Positions 30,161-41,269 of a stretch of DNA of 64,000 nt are shown in pieces (positions within the stretch are counted from its first letter, which is position 1; every line of letters begins with the position of its first letter). This DNA comes from Macrosoma leucophasiata (Eukaryota; Arthropoda; Insecta; Lepidoptera; Hedylidae). The translations under genes and the position numbers were made by a program. The notes beneath the pieces were generated by a model that did no database searches, was not told where the DNA came from, and saw only the letters and a program-made list of their open reading frames with translations. The stretch is from assembly GCA_036365455.1 (NCBI GenBank), contig JAWQUS010000010.1, positions 11,664,501 to 11,728,500 on the forward strand. Reading direction: 5' to 3'.

Positions 30161-32005
30161 GTGCTAGAGGTGTCTGTTTAAGTCAGTTGATCGTGTTCGT
30201 TAGTTTTTCTGTAAAGAATTTATTATAATCTACAAAAGCAGACTGGAGTTTGCCTAAAAAAAGTGCTCGGTGTTCAGTGAAAAGCATTCATAGGTAGGTA
30301 TTTGTGGATACAAGCGTGATTATTTAGTGTAGAAATTACTTTCTTAGCGATAATAGTAATCTACAAACCGTCATTTTTAAATTAGCGCCTATTAGTACGA
30401 AAATAAAAAAAAATGGCGGAAACACGACTTCATTCTTGAAATTTTTAAATTGGTATATCTCTTCATGAGATATACCCACGCGTCAACGAAGTGAAATATG
30501 TTTTAAATTGTAGTATATGTACTAATGTCTGAGGACGAAAAGTTTTATTGATGTACAATTATGTACCAATGTCCCATACAAAGTGGCGAATCTCCTTTAT
30601 CAATTAGTATTTTTAAATGGGTGCCCGATTTCTATTCCGGTGAAGTTGAAAATATTATTGTATTCAATTATGACCTCTAAATTAAAGGCTTTCAATTTCA
30701 ATTCAATTCTTTCTTTTCTAAATGATCACAAGTGGATTGAAATAAATAATTTCAACATTGATTGGTTCAATAATTTAACTGCGGAAAAGTTATTTAGAAA
30801 GAATATACCTATAAACGTTGGTGTTGTATTTAATTTTTATCACTTGTTTTTCCGGCTGTGAAGGCGTAACATACAAAGAGACAGAGTAACTTTCTAATTT
30901 ATCATATTGGTATCGATAATTACGACATTGTGCTTCGTACGTGACGTATTTTCATAAGATGACATACAATATCCGAAGCTAATATGGAATCAACGCTGAT
31001 ATAAATATGAATAAAATATAGGAGCGTCAATAATAATGTATTAGCAAAAAAGCATTCGTATTTTGCTATATTTATTCTTATTAATAAGTAAACATGACTT
31101 GTTTGACATCAATGCGTATCGTAGGTAAGTATAATGAAAATCAATAGCGTCCCAAAGCGATTGCTTAACTGACCGTGTATACCGCCGCCGTCCTTCTTTC
31201 CTTTCATAGGCTTTCCTTTGTATTTTATTTAGTCAAACCACAAACAGATTCCCTCCCCGAAACGTAATCAAGGCTCGTGATATATTAGTAAACATTTATA
31301 TGCGTGTGGCGATGGAATAATAAGCAGACCAATATATTCGAGTGGGAAGTTATTTTAACATAATCTGAGATTATCCCAGTGTTACGGTCACCGCCTAATA
31401 ATCAATGTTCGTATTCCCACTGGAGATTAACATAACGAGAGAACGAGTTAGGGAAAGTTACAGTATTTCGGCATCCCTAAGGAAAGCTAAATCGAGAATA
31501 ATGAAGAACACCAACTTTTGCCGTTGGATGAGATCAAATCCCAGAGGATTTCGGCTGATATGATTGTCAAGCTTAACACTTGAAAGACATTTTTTTCTTT
31601 CCAAACTCAGGGAAACGCTGTTTCTATAAATAATATTAGCTGTTTAGGATTTTCGTTAAGAAAATGAAAGAGGCTGTTATTTTATAAAGAAAACAAACTT
31701 TTTACCTTATTTGTAGAAAACAATTTACATTCATGAACGAACTTTTTAAGAACATTGTTTTTAATTCCAAAACTAAGTGTGTCCTTATACATACGTCATT
31801 GAGATTTATACAGCGTATTAGCTTTTTTGCGCCTAATTAGTCTAAGCTATCTACTAGTTGGATTTTAACAAAATATTTAAGTGATAATTTAGGTAATTAA
31901 CTTATTTCCAACATTCAAAGCTTTATAAGACTTGTAAATTTGTATCTTATATGTAGCCATGCCATTGTTACTTATCCATAGTAAGTAGGTATTTATGAAT
32001 ATTAG
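30161..32005. other. Spacer, no gene supported
   Basis: A frame at 30583-30861 (92 aa) is AT-driven and unrecognised. Otherwise unique-looking AT-rich sequence. Confidence 0.4.
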
Positions 32006-32009
32006 ATGC

Positions 32010-32286
32010 TTTTTTTTTTGTAATCGAAGTGGCAAACAAGCCTGCAGTTCACATTGATGTTAAGTGATGACTGCAGCCTATAGACACTTACACAAAGACC
32101 AAGGTCAAAATGCAGATGCGCTACCACTCCCAAGGTGTTATGCCTCTGTGCCGGAAATTACAGGGCCGTACATTACCACCTGACCGGTATACGATAGTGC
32201 TGAACACTAGCATTTAGCGGCAAGTATATTAGGTAATGCGGTGGTGCCTACACCCGCGCGCTACGTCACTGGAGCCCTACTACCTT
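32010..32286 (-). repeat. Repeat family A, copy 5
   Basis: T-run then CGAAGTGGCAAACAAGCCTG; ends at a diverged CTACTACCT. A small deletion removes the GAGGCCTAAG block. Confidence 0.8.
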
Positions 32287-32332
32287 TAAAAAATCATTAT
32301 TATTATTTTTGTCGGATTGAGATCCGATAGAT

Positions 32333-32790
32333 GGGCCTCAGTAATATAGTGATAGCAGGCTACTAATGTTACTCTCAGGTCCTGGGTTCGAACTCTAGAT
32401 CAAGTGCTGTATTTTTCCATTTTATGGATGTTTCTCAGTGTCAACTTTGGACTTTGGTAATGTGCCCGATGATGTTAATAGGTTTACCATCTATTACATG
32501 GCACAAAACGTTAGACTGGGCCACCGCACCGCTGCCATCCAATTCAATTCAATAAGTATGCGGCTCTCGCCGCCGCGCCGCATATCACATCTAATGTGAA
32601 ACTTAACCGGCGAATCGTGGATGTTTGAATGTATGCTTTAATTACAATTGATTTTTATTCTATTCTTTGAACTAGCGTAGATTAAGAACGTACTAACTCA
32701 ATGGCTTGTATCTGAAAATAAATTGATTGATTTATTTCATGCATGAACTTACCTCTGCCTACCCCTTTAGGGATAACAACCCTGAACTTT
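32333..32790 (+). repeat. SINE family B, copy with two internal insertions
   Basis: Head A box TAATATAGTGATAGCAGG and an intact B box GGGTTCGAACTC. Relative to 18781-19105, foreign DNA lies at about 32512-32601 (a GC-rich piece with ATGCGGC / GCCGCAT palindrome) and 32640-32737. The family tail CATGAACTTACCTCTGCCTA plus CCCCTTTAGGGATAAC closes it. Confidence 0.65.
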
Positions 32791-32794
32791 TTCT

Positions 32795-32962
32795 TTTCCG
32801 TTCTTCGTAAGTTTCCCAGTACCGCCCATGTAGTTCGTTACATGCTCGGCGATAGCAACAGGCTAACCAGCTATTTAATAGTGGGAGTTTGCATGTACCT
32901 ATGCTATTGAAACAGGATTGGTATGCATTTACCTCTGTCTACCCCTTATGGGAATAGAGGCG
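32795..32962 (+). repeat. SINE family B, 3' partial copy in tandem
   Basis: A second family B 3' half immediately follows the first (TTTCCCAGTACC onward), ending CTCTGTCTACCCCTTATGGG and GAGGCGTGAAGTTGCGTT. Confidence 0.7.
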
Positions 32963-33033
32963 TGAAGTTGCGTTTGTTAATATTATCAAGTAAATAATAT
33001 AATATAAATATATGCTTAATAACAGAAGGGTGT

Positions 33034-33037
<4 letters not shown>

Positions 33038-33093
<56 letters not shown>

Positions 33094-33120
33094 ACTTGTA
33101 TATATATATACATATATACA
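33038..33120. repeat. (TA)n microsatellite with palindromic edge
   Basis: About 25 TA units, then CAACTTGTATATA...TATACAAGTTG. A minus-strand Ile/Tyr frame across it is an artefact. Confidence 0.95.
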
Positions 33121-33344
33121 AGTTGAAATACCTATGTCCATCTAAGCCTCATTAATGAAGGAAAAAGAAATCTGAATAAAAGAAACATACAGCTAATTGA
33201 GCGTATTTAAGGAGGAATTAAATAAATGATGCTACTCTAAATGGAAAAGACAATTACAGTTAAAACTTCGCCAGAAAATACTTTTATTCTTTACTATTTC
33301 GAATATATATATTATATTCGATGGTTGTTTATATAAATTTATTA

Positions 33345-33410
33345 TTAACCGACTTCCAAAAAAAGGAGGAGGTTCTCAATTCGTCCGGATCTTTTTTAGT
33401 TTAATGAGTG
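33345..33410 (+). repeat. Dispersed repeat family L, end fragment
   Basis: TTAACCGACTTCCAAAAAAAG GAGGAGGTTCTCAATTCG is an end widely seen in lepidopteran genomes. The reverse-oriented counterpart closes the copy at 37795-38068. Confidence 0.6.
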
Positions 33411-33414
33411 CTTT

Positions 33415-33546
33415 AAGGTACGATTCCGAACTCCGCTGCACGCAGCATGCTGCCGCCGCATTGCTGCTACAGCACTACTGGTCTCCATATATAATTCTCT
33501 ATAAGTTTAGTCTATAAGTAAGCAGCGGAGTTCAGAATCGTACCTT
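33415..33546. repeat. Foldback element, 25-bp arms
   Basis: AAGGTACGATTCCGAACTCC with the following GCTGC (33415-33439) is complementary to 33522-33546 with one mismatch. The 132-bp unit contains CAGC-rich sequence and GGTCTCCATATATAATTCTC. Confidence 0.8.
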
Positions 33547-33547
33547 G

Positions 33548-33704
33548 AAGGTACGATTCTGAACTCCGCTGCGCGCAGCAGTGCTGCCGTAGCACCATAT
33601 TTCTCTATTTTCTACTACATTGCTGCCGCGACTTTGTCACGTAGCACGGAATGTAATCTCTTATAAACTTACAGAGAATATTATATGGAGACCAGTAGTG
33701 CTGC
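33548..33704. repeat. Second, incomplete copy of the foldback
   Basis: Starts one base after the first with the same end AAGGTACGATTCTGAACTCC. Its distal part is inverted relative to copy 1: 33668-33704 is the reverse complement of 33472-33508 with few differences. A rearranged head-to-tail pair. Confidence 0.7.
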
Positions 33705-33709
33705 TTATG

Positions 33710-35090
33710 AACATATAACGAGTGTTATTACATTTAATATTAAATGTCATGTGATCGATAAATAAACCAGGTCGGATTGACTGCACATATGAGCAGTTTG
33801 TATTTTGACTAAGGGAGTAGACCACACAAAGGTACAATCGAGACGTACAGTACCCATCAAAGAAATATCGCACATCGAACCTACGAAAGAAGAGACAATC
33901 GGCTAGTTTCGACTTCATAGAACGTTATCTCTGCTGCACACTACCTACGTAAGCACTAATAGTCCGGTATTGGTCAAAACTTGATCAAAATGGTCGACAA
34001 ATGTCACATAGGTAGATAGGTAAGGTGCGAAAGAGATAACGCTTTACAGATACGAAATACGCCGAAGTCTCCTTCCTAAAATCGATGTGCAATATTTCTT
34101 TTTGAATGCTATACCTACATACCATGTTTCTGTGCTATAATTCTTACTTTTTTATACCAATGTTATTATTACTTATATGATATGTGCATGGGAATTAATA
34201 TAGAGGTACCTCCGTATGACTGGCATGGTGAAAAAGGACACTATCTGTCACATCCCACATAATAATATTACATACCTTGTCACGTTCTTTACTGAATTTT
34301 GTTATGTCAGAGAATATGTAATAATAATAATACTAGTTATGTCAAAGACAATACCTATATCTCTGGTAACGTTCCTTCCTTCACACGGACACTCAATTTC
34401 TCATGATAATGCTTATCTGGTGTATCATCGCACCAGTTTACCACCTACTGGTGACACTGCAATAGTATGCTCGTGTGAACTTGCCATAACTGTATGTGGC
34501 TGTGAATGCACTGTAAAATATGGAGATGTCAAATTCTCTATAACATAAAATCCAAATAAAATGATTCTTCAGCAATAAATCATTGCCAGTGTGTTTCCGT
34601 TAGATATGTAAAATACCTACTGTTCAAACTTTAAAAAAATGTAAGACCATTTGCCGATCCTGTACCACCGAGGGCTCTAAAATTCGGCAAAGTACATGTT
34701 TGTAATCCAAATATATTATATACCGGTCAGTATCAGTTTCAATTTTTTTATATTAGGGTTTGACCCATTTCAATACATTGAAGGTTTTCATACGAGCAGC
34801 TGAAACCCAACCTCGCACGTGGTACGAGTATTTGTGGAAATGATCTTAACTCTACCTAGAATCAGACCTGGGAAAGTTCAATTTAAAATTCGACGCAACC
34901 AAAAACATAGTTGCCCTCTTTATTACCTTTTAGTGTGTATCTATACATCTATACAAATAAATAAAATTGGAGTGTCTGTTTGTAATATTAAAATAACCGC
35001 TTTTTACTAAATGCATATGTATACACGGTACATATACCAAAACAACATTTGTTACAATTTTTGTCTGTCTGTCTGTTTGGTGGGGCTTAT
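33710..35090. other. Spacer, no gene supported
   Basis: A 110-aa frame at 34216-34548 (+) has a Cys-rich C-terminus (CSCELAITVCGCEC) but no recognised domain and no start context. It is left as unassigned. Confidence 0.35.
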
Positions 35091-35097
35091 CTTGGGA

Positions 35098-35425
35098 ACG
35101 GCTGGACCGATTTTGACGGGACTTTTTCATTGGCAGATAGCTGATGTGGTAAGGAGTAACTTACGCTACTTTTATCTCCATACATCCATACATACATACA
35201 TACATACCTACATACAAATAAGTAGAATTGGATTGTATCCGACTTTAACGGGACTTCCACGGGTAGGTAGATGATGTAATAAGGAGTAACTTAGGCTACT
35301 TTTAGCTCCATGCTACCATACATACATACCTACATACATATAAATAGAATTTGAGTGTCTCCGATTTTGACGGGACTTTCACTGGCAGATAGCTGATGTA
35401 ATAAGGTGTAACTTAAGCTACTCTT
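35098..35425 (+). repeat. Tandem array, three units of ~122-132 bp
   Basis: The motif CGATTTTGACGGGACTTT recurs at 35108, 35240 (CGACTTTAACGGGACTT) and 35362. Each is followed by a GATNATGTNNTAAGG block, a GTAACTTANGCTACT block and an ACAT/CATA-rich stretch. The third unit is cut by CTAGCTGCGCTCACG. Confidence 0.85.
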
Positions 35426-35515
35426 ATACTAGCTGCGCTCACGACTTCGTCCGGGTAGATACTGAACAATCATATTTTTTCTCACGTGGACGAAGTCGCG
35501 GGAACAGCTAGTATA
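35425..35515. repeat. Imperfect hairpin with CTAGCTG ends
   Basis: TATACTAGCTGCGCTCACGA and on to CTTCGTCC (35425-35452) pairs with GGACGAAGTCGCGGGAACAG and on to CTAGTATA (35488-35515). The same kind of termini borders families D and K. Confidence 0.65.
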
Positions 35516-35590
35516 ATAATAATAATGGCAACCCATTATACGTCCGACTGCTGGGCACGAGTCTCTCGCCTTTTTTGGGGGGAGGGAGGG
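35513..35590 (-). repeat. SINE family E, 3' tail fragment
   Basis: The reverse complement shows the RTE-like tail GTGCCCAGCAGTCGGACGTA followed by GGGTTGCCATTATTATTAT, as in the full copies near 62 kb. The 5S-like head is absent. Confidence 0.7.
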
Positions 35591-35995
35591 GATTATTAGT
35601 ATGTATTTTACATAAATTACACTTCAACACAAACGTTCGGTCACTTTCTAATATTCTAAACATAAGGTCCGAAACTAAACGTCTTTATGTTTACTCTGGT
35701 TATAAAACAAAGTTAAGCACAAACTTTTAATGTCTTGGGGAAGTAAAGAAAAATGGCACAACTTATAGAATACAATGTAGACATTGAAGGAACAAAATTC
35801 AGCCCTAACTTTTAATGAGATGTCGTCCTGATGTAATACTGTGCAATGAAACACATATTAACTTATGATGCAGGTGAAGGGCGAAGGGGTCTTTATTTCA
35901 TGACCATCATCTCAAATCTTATCGTCCATTGAGTACCAATAGACTAGATGTTATAGTCTAAATATTATTTCATATTCTCTGACTAAATGTAGCTT
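35591..35995. other. Spacer, nothing supported
   Basis: No repeat or coding signal recognised. Confidence 0.4.
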
Positions 35996-35999
35996 ATTT

Positions 36000-36198
36000 T
36001 TTATTTTAAAGAAAAATGGAAAGAAAAAATTGACTTCAGGCAAGACTCGAACTCGCGGCCTAGTGGGAATCTAGTCCGCTCTTCCAATTGAGCTACTGAA
36101 GTCCTGCCCGATTTGTCAAATCTTTCCTTCACATTTGTTGCATTGCTTTATGGTAGCAGCAGCGCCATCTATTGCCAACTATGCTAGTTAGGCAAAAA
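36000..36198 (-). repeat. tRNA-like SINE family G, copy 2
   Basis: In its orientation: GCCTAACTAGCATAGTTGGC head, CAATAGATGGCGCTGCTGCT, then a tRNA-like module (genomic 36032-36103). That has A box TAGCTCAATTGGAAGAG, B box GAGTTCGAGTCTTG and ends GACTTC/GAAGTC. The outer arms GGAAAGATTTGAC and GTCAATTTTTTCTTTCC are complementary with small mismatches. Confidence 0.75.
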
Positions 36199-36602
36199 AA
36201 AAATATATTTCACAAGCATGTGTTAATGCGAAATAATATAAAACAATTAAATGTAGCTTAATTTCCACAAAAATTCAGGCAGATAGCCTTTTGAGCCTGA
36301 ATCCGAATAAACATATACCTAACTCAATTTCACAAAAAGTGTTAGCTGTGCTCTTTTTCGGTAACACGGGAGGATAAATCTTCGAACATGTCAAGTTGTG
36401 GTATCAAAAATAAAATCAGGTTACAGCTAATGGGAGCAGAAAGTACATAACTACTTACCTTACCCATTACCTTAAAATTAGTCGGGAAGGAAAAGAAAAG
36501 TTTACCTTAATTTATTTTTTTAATTAAACCTAGTTACAACGATTCGTTGTTGCGAAAGACTATGAAAACGCCTATGAATCCGATACAATTTATCTGGACT
36601 AC
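36199..36602. other. Spacer, nothing supported
   Basis: AT-rich sequence preceding the large palindrome. Confidence 0.4.
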
Positions 36603-36992
36603 ATACTGGATGACTTTTTTTACCGTCTTGAAAAAAATAGGGCGTGATAAGCAAATGAAATAAAAGCCTATGGCATAGTTATTTATATTATTTTTTTATA
36701 TTTTCTAACTTCATCTGAAATTAAAATTTCATTAAACATTTCTATTCATTATTCTATTTTTAATTTTAGAACACTGAATTTCAACAAATAAACGCCGGCA
36801 ACTTGACACGATCCTGTTTTTGCAAGTTTTGTAGGTAATAGAATAATGAATAGAAATGTTTAATGAAATTTTAATTTCAGATGAAGTTAGAAAATATAAA
36901 AAAATAATATAAATAACTATGCCATAGGCTTTTATTTCATTTGCTTATCACGCCCTATTTTTTTCAAGACGGTAAAAAAAGTCACCCAGTAT
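36603..36992. repeat. Near-perfect inverted repeat, 156-bp arms, 78-bp loop
   Basis: Arm 36603-36758 (starting ATACTGGATGACTTTTTTTA) is the reverse complement of 36837-36992 with one substitution noticed. The loop 36759-36836 is unique. The right arm ends exactly where SINE H copy 2 begins. Transcription would give a long dsRNA hairpin. It looks like a young inverted duplication rather than an old MITE. Confidence 0.95.
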
Positions 36993-37215
36993 ATCGACAA
37001 CCCGGTTAGTCCAGCGGTGTGAAATTACCGTTTGATTTGAAACGTAGCGGATTCGATCCCCGCACCGGGACAAATATTTTGTATGGCCTACAGATATTTG
37101 TTTCGGGTCTGGGTGTTTGTGTATGTGTTGTGTGTGTACAAAGGCACCCACGACACAGGTTTATACCTACTGTGGGGCTGTGAGTGTAAGCGTATTTTAG
37201 CGTATTTTATATATC
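36993..37215 (+). repeat. tRNA-like SINE family H, copy 2
   Basis: Begins ATCGACAACCCGGTTAGTCC. A box TTAGTCCAGCGG and B box GGATTCGATCCCC both fit pol III consensus. The body is ACAAATATTTTGTATGGCC and then a GT-rich stretch. Abuts the palindrome arm directly. Confidence 0.75.
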
Positions 37216-37794
37216 CCTAAGTACGAACGAAGAACTTGAATGCCTAGTCCTGTTACGTGATGTTTATAATAATATAACAGTTAAGTGGTTCATGCAGCAA
37301 GCAGGGTTGGGGTTAATGCGCGGCGATATAGCCCAAGAAGCTTGACGAAGTGTCGCCATGTCGTCGGCGAGCACCGAGGTCCGTGACACATGGCACGGTC
37401 ATAACATTATTATGACGAAAAATTTCTTCATTTCGCCCTTTTTGCCTCTGGGATAGCACTTATCTATCATGCCTTGTGTAATCCAATTTTATGTAATATC
37501 TCTGAGCATTTTAATGGTACACGTTTTATTTTCCTGTTTCTATGTAGCTGCAATTGTTGAAGGTTCTTTCGACAATGACACTGGTATTTTTTTAGGATTA
37601 TTTGTTGTTCAGTATAAATAATAAATAAAAACTTAAAAAAAAATTAAAACTGAAAAGGAATAAAAACACTAAAAAGCGAAAACTAAAGTCAATTGGATAA
37701 TTTCATTTTAAGGGGAAAAAAACACGTAACCTATTACCTAATTAAAATAAGAAAATTACTTTAGTATGGGCTACGTACCTACCTACTCATAAGT
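37216..37794. other. Spacer, nothing supported
   Basis: AT-rich; no repeat or gene recognised. Confidence 0.4.
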
Positions 37795-38068
37795 TGGCAG
37801 TCGGTGCCAAAAACGGTGTCGGTCCTTTCAAGTTTGCTATGAAATTTGAAGAGTTCGCTCTATTTCTCCAGGATTCCATCATCACATCTTGACATGGTTA
37901 TAATGGGACCACCTGTGAGGTATACCCTTGCAAACAAAAAAATATATCCAAATTGGTACAGGTTATTACACAGGTACAGGTATTGGTTTTTAAATTATCG
38001 GTGAACACAAATAAAAAAAAGATTCCGTCGAATTGATAACTTCCTCTTTTTTTCGAAGTCGGTTAAAA
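37795..38068 (-). repeat. Dispersed repeat family L, copy 2
   Basis: Ends TTCGAAGTCGGTTAAAATA on the plus strand; this is the reverse of the CCGACTTCCAAAAA end at 33348. The left part holds GCAGTCGGTGCCAAAAACGG. Confidence 0.55.
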
Positions 38069-40450
38069 TACATGTTGTTTGTTATAGTTCAAAGGCTAAG
38101 GATCCGTATTTTATAGCAATATCAATATAGTACTCACATATGTAGGCAATAAAAGATAAATCACGGTAATAACCTTTCTTTGGGCTTCCATCGCTAGCAA
38201 CAGGATGTAGGTTGATTCTGCTTCTTCATGGAATAAGGTCGATTATGATAAGATAAGATTTCTTCTTTACAGGAAGCTATTTTTGCTCGCAATAAACATT
38301 TTTATGGCGAAGGTAAATTAACTATCACATCTTTATGAATATGGATGCGTAATGTACTTACACATACATAATCTTAAAGTAAAGCCAACCGGCGTAACTA
38401 AGCCGGATTAATATGTAATACCTTAGGTAAATACGCGTTACTTTAAATTTACACGATTTTCGTTCTGGAATCTAGTATTTAGGTACATCAATTATCGGTA
38501 TTGGCATCGTGAAAAACAGATGCTTATATTCCATATTTTCATTATTCATGATAAGGCTTCTTGTACACATACGTTTATTTCACCGTACTAACAAAGTAAG
38601 AAATTTAATGTCGGTAATAGAAGTTGATTTTAAGCTTTTAATTAAATTTAAACGAAACAGTTGGCTCCTCTGAAAGAATTGGTATTAAAACTGTATGCAA
38701 AAATTTGTCTAAGATACCTATCCTTCTCGTCAATAATACCTACATCGAAATCTGTATTAAAAAAAAATATCATTAAACTTAATTATTAGGTCAAGTTCTA
38801 CAAAAACATTGGTTTCGGTTTTCCAAATAATTCTATTCCTCACAAGATACTTACATTCATAAACGTATTTAGCTAAAGTGTTGCTAATTTCTCCTTTGTC
38901 TTTTTCTATCCTGCACATTTGACAATGCAACTGACAAAGACAAAGCATTCTATAGCTAAAACGTATCTAATGTACGTTTATGAATAAGGGGTTTAGTTAA
39001 TAGCTAAATTAATTAATTATACGTTACTCGGTCGATTTACGTTTTCTTTCTTTCAACATAAATTGCATTGAGATGAGATTGACGAAGCTTAACAAACGTC
39101 ATGTCGTTCCTTTGGGAAACTATTTTTATTAATTACGATTAAAGTGGATGAAGAAATAAAAAAAAAACAACGGGTTGCACTCCGGGAGTACCGGCAGAAG
39201 TGAAGAGTTGAATATTTTAACGTTGTCCATTTTGGATGCCACCGCCGCCGCCACCACAATGACAGCTGGGCAAACGCAATTCTGGTCACGTGTTCATCAT
39301 ACACATTTACGATCAGGATCACATGTCCTGACGCAAGTTTAACATTTTTTACCCATCACTAAAAGTGCAAGGCGCCGCTAAAAAAGTAATCACTTCTATA
39401 ATTAGTTACATATAATAAAAAAGAAAATGGGACTCCTACTACGTTAAATGTTCTCGCATTCATGGTAAATACATTTTGTTGTATATTATAAACTAAAACA
39501 CAAACACGTAGCTGTAAACATATTCAACATTGTCTTCTAATTATATTGTGACTTGTCTGTGACGTACGAATTATTTGAGGAATGGGACTAGAACAAGAAG
39601 GTTCAGAGGGAATGGAATGACGGTTGAAATATTTATACGTAGACATTCTGAATTCTTATAATACAAGTAAGTACTCGTATATCTACGTACAATGTAGGTT
39701 TCTAAACTGTCTAATGCCTATTTGTTTATCGTTTTGATGATAATAATGATTATGTCCGTAACATTTTCTAGCGATTCTGTATGACTTCAAGTTGAAGTGA
39801 CAGCGTGAGTCTAACGAATATCCAATAGAGGTAGTAATTCTATAAATATTCTAGATAAAGTGATACAGAAATTTTTAACATTAAAAAAAAATGTATAAAG
39901 CTCATCTTATATACAAAAGTTTCTTTTGAAATTTGGTACCTCAGTAATACGTAGGTCACCTTTGTTACGTTCGAGGGGCACTTCACTTTGACTAATTCGG
40001 TTTAATGTTGTAGGAAAAGAATTTAAAAAAAAAGAAATGTTATCATAACTTAGTACTATTACACAAATTGTATGCCACGCGCCGAGACTTCGCGAAGCGT
40101 AGACCGAGGCATGCATTATCGCCAGCCCCAGACCAGAGGGTCGATATATTATTGTAATACAGCACTCCGTTTCAGGAAACATGCATTTTTCTAACAATTC
40201 TTTGTTTGTGGTGGAAATTCGACTGGTAGGTAAATGGAAAGTAACATTTTTACGAACAAAGAAATTCGGTACCTAAATAAAATGGTAAAATGAAAACAAA
40301 TGTAAATCAAACTAAAATATTCACAAGCATTTCTGTATTTCGTAGGACTAAATAACACACACATAGTAACTGTAGGTCTTCTATGTTTGTCCTTAATAAC
40401 GGCAATTACAAACCTTATTCAAAAGCAAAAGTCACATCTTCAATTCTCTG
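38069..40450. other. Spacer, no gene supported
   Basis: 2.4 kb, mostly unique-looking. A GC-richer patch at 39170-39390 and another at 40075-40145 could be old repeats. Frames at 38757-38948, 39089-39322 and 39907-40197 (-) carry no recognisable domain. Confidence 0.4.
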
Positions 40451-40717
40451 AGAGAGCTCGTGGGCGTAGGCACCACCGCATTACCTAATATACTTGCCGC
40501 TAAATGGTAGTATTCAGCACTATCGTGTTCCGGTCAGGTGGTAGATGTAGGGTCCTGTAATTTCCGGCACAGAGGCGTAACACCTTAGGCCTCAGGAGTG
40601 GTAACGCATCTGCACTTTGACATTGGTCTTTGTGTGGGTGTCTATAGGCTGCAGTAATCACTTAACATCAATGTGAACTGCATGGTTGTTTGCCACTTTC
40701 ATTACATTAAAAAAAAC
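40451..40717 (+). repeat. Repeat family A, copy 6
   Basis: Begins within GAGAGAGCTCGTGGGCGTAG and ends GTTTGCCACTTTCATTACAT and A-run. The first ~15 bp of the family start is missing or diverged. Confidence 0.8.
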
Positions 40718-41267
40718 AAAAAAATATATCACCTATATGTTTTTTTTGTGTTCGCAAATAGCTTCGTCGTTTATAAACCAATTTAGATGATTATTTTTTA
40801 CATAACTAGGTATCACTGTATAAGAATATTTTTTCCATTCGAAGGTAGGTTATTGTCAAAGTACACAATATTCGAATAGATATTTATGTATACCTACGTG
40901 ACGTACGTTCAAACCGTTGATAGAGGCTATTTGTAATTTGTTGGCGTAGCTTGTATTATGCCACATTGAACAGAAATGAAATAAATTGTGAATTACACAG
41001 AGTGACAGGATTTCGATATGATTGAATTTGGAATACGAATGGTGTACCTAAATGCGTTGATTGATTTTTGTCTGGATTAAATAAAGCTTAAATAATAAAT
41101 TGGTTTGTGGTTCTTGATGATTTTGAAGTTACCAACATGTTATTGTGAATAGATTGTATGAATAAATATGCAAAAGCGCCTGAAAAATATTTTTTCAAAT
41201 AAAATATACATGTCAAAAAAATTGTACCTACATTATGTATAGGAACTGAGGACTACTGATCTAGTAG
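40718..41267. other. Spacer, nothing supported
   Basis: AT-rich sequence up to the mariner left end. Confidence 0.4.
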
Positions 41268-41269
41268 TA

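Noticed and set aside
32939..33121. Ile/Tyr-rich minus-strand frame
   Set aside because: Produced by the TA microsatellite.
35098..35425. CRISPR-like array
   Set aside because: Units of 122-132 bp without short identical repeats and unique spacers; eukaryotic tandem repeat.
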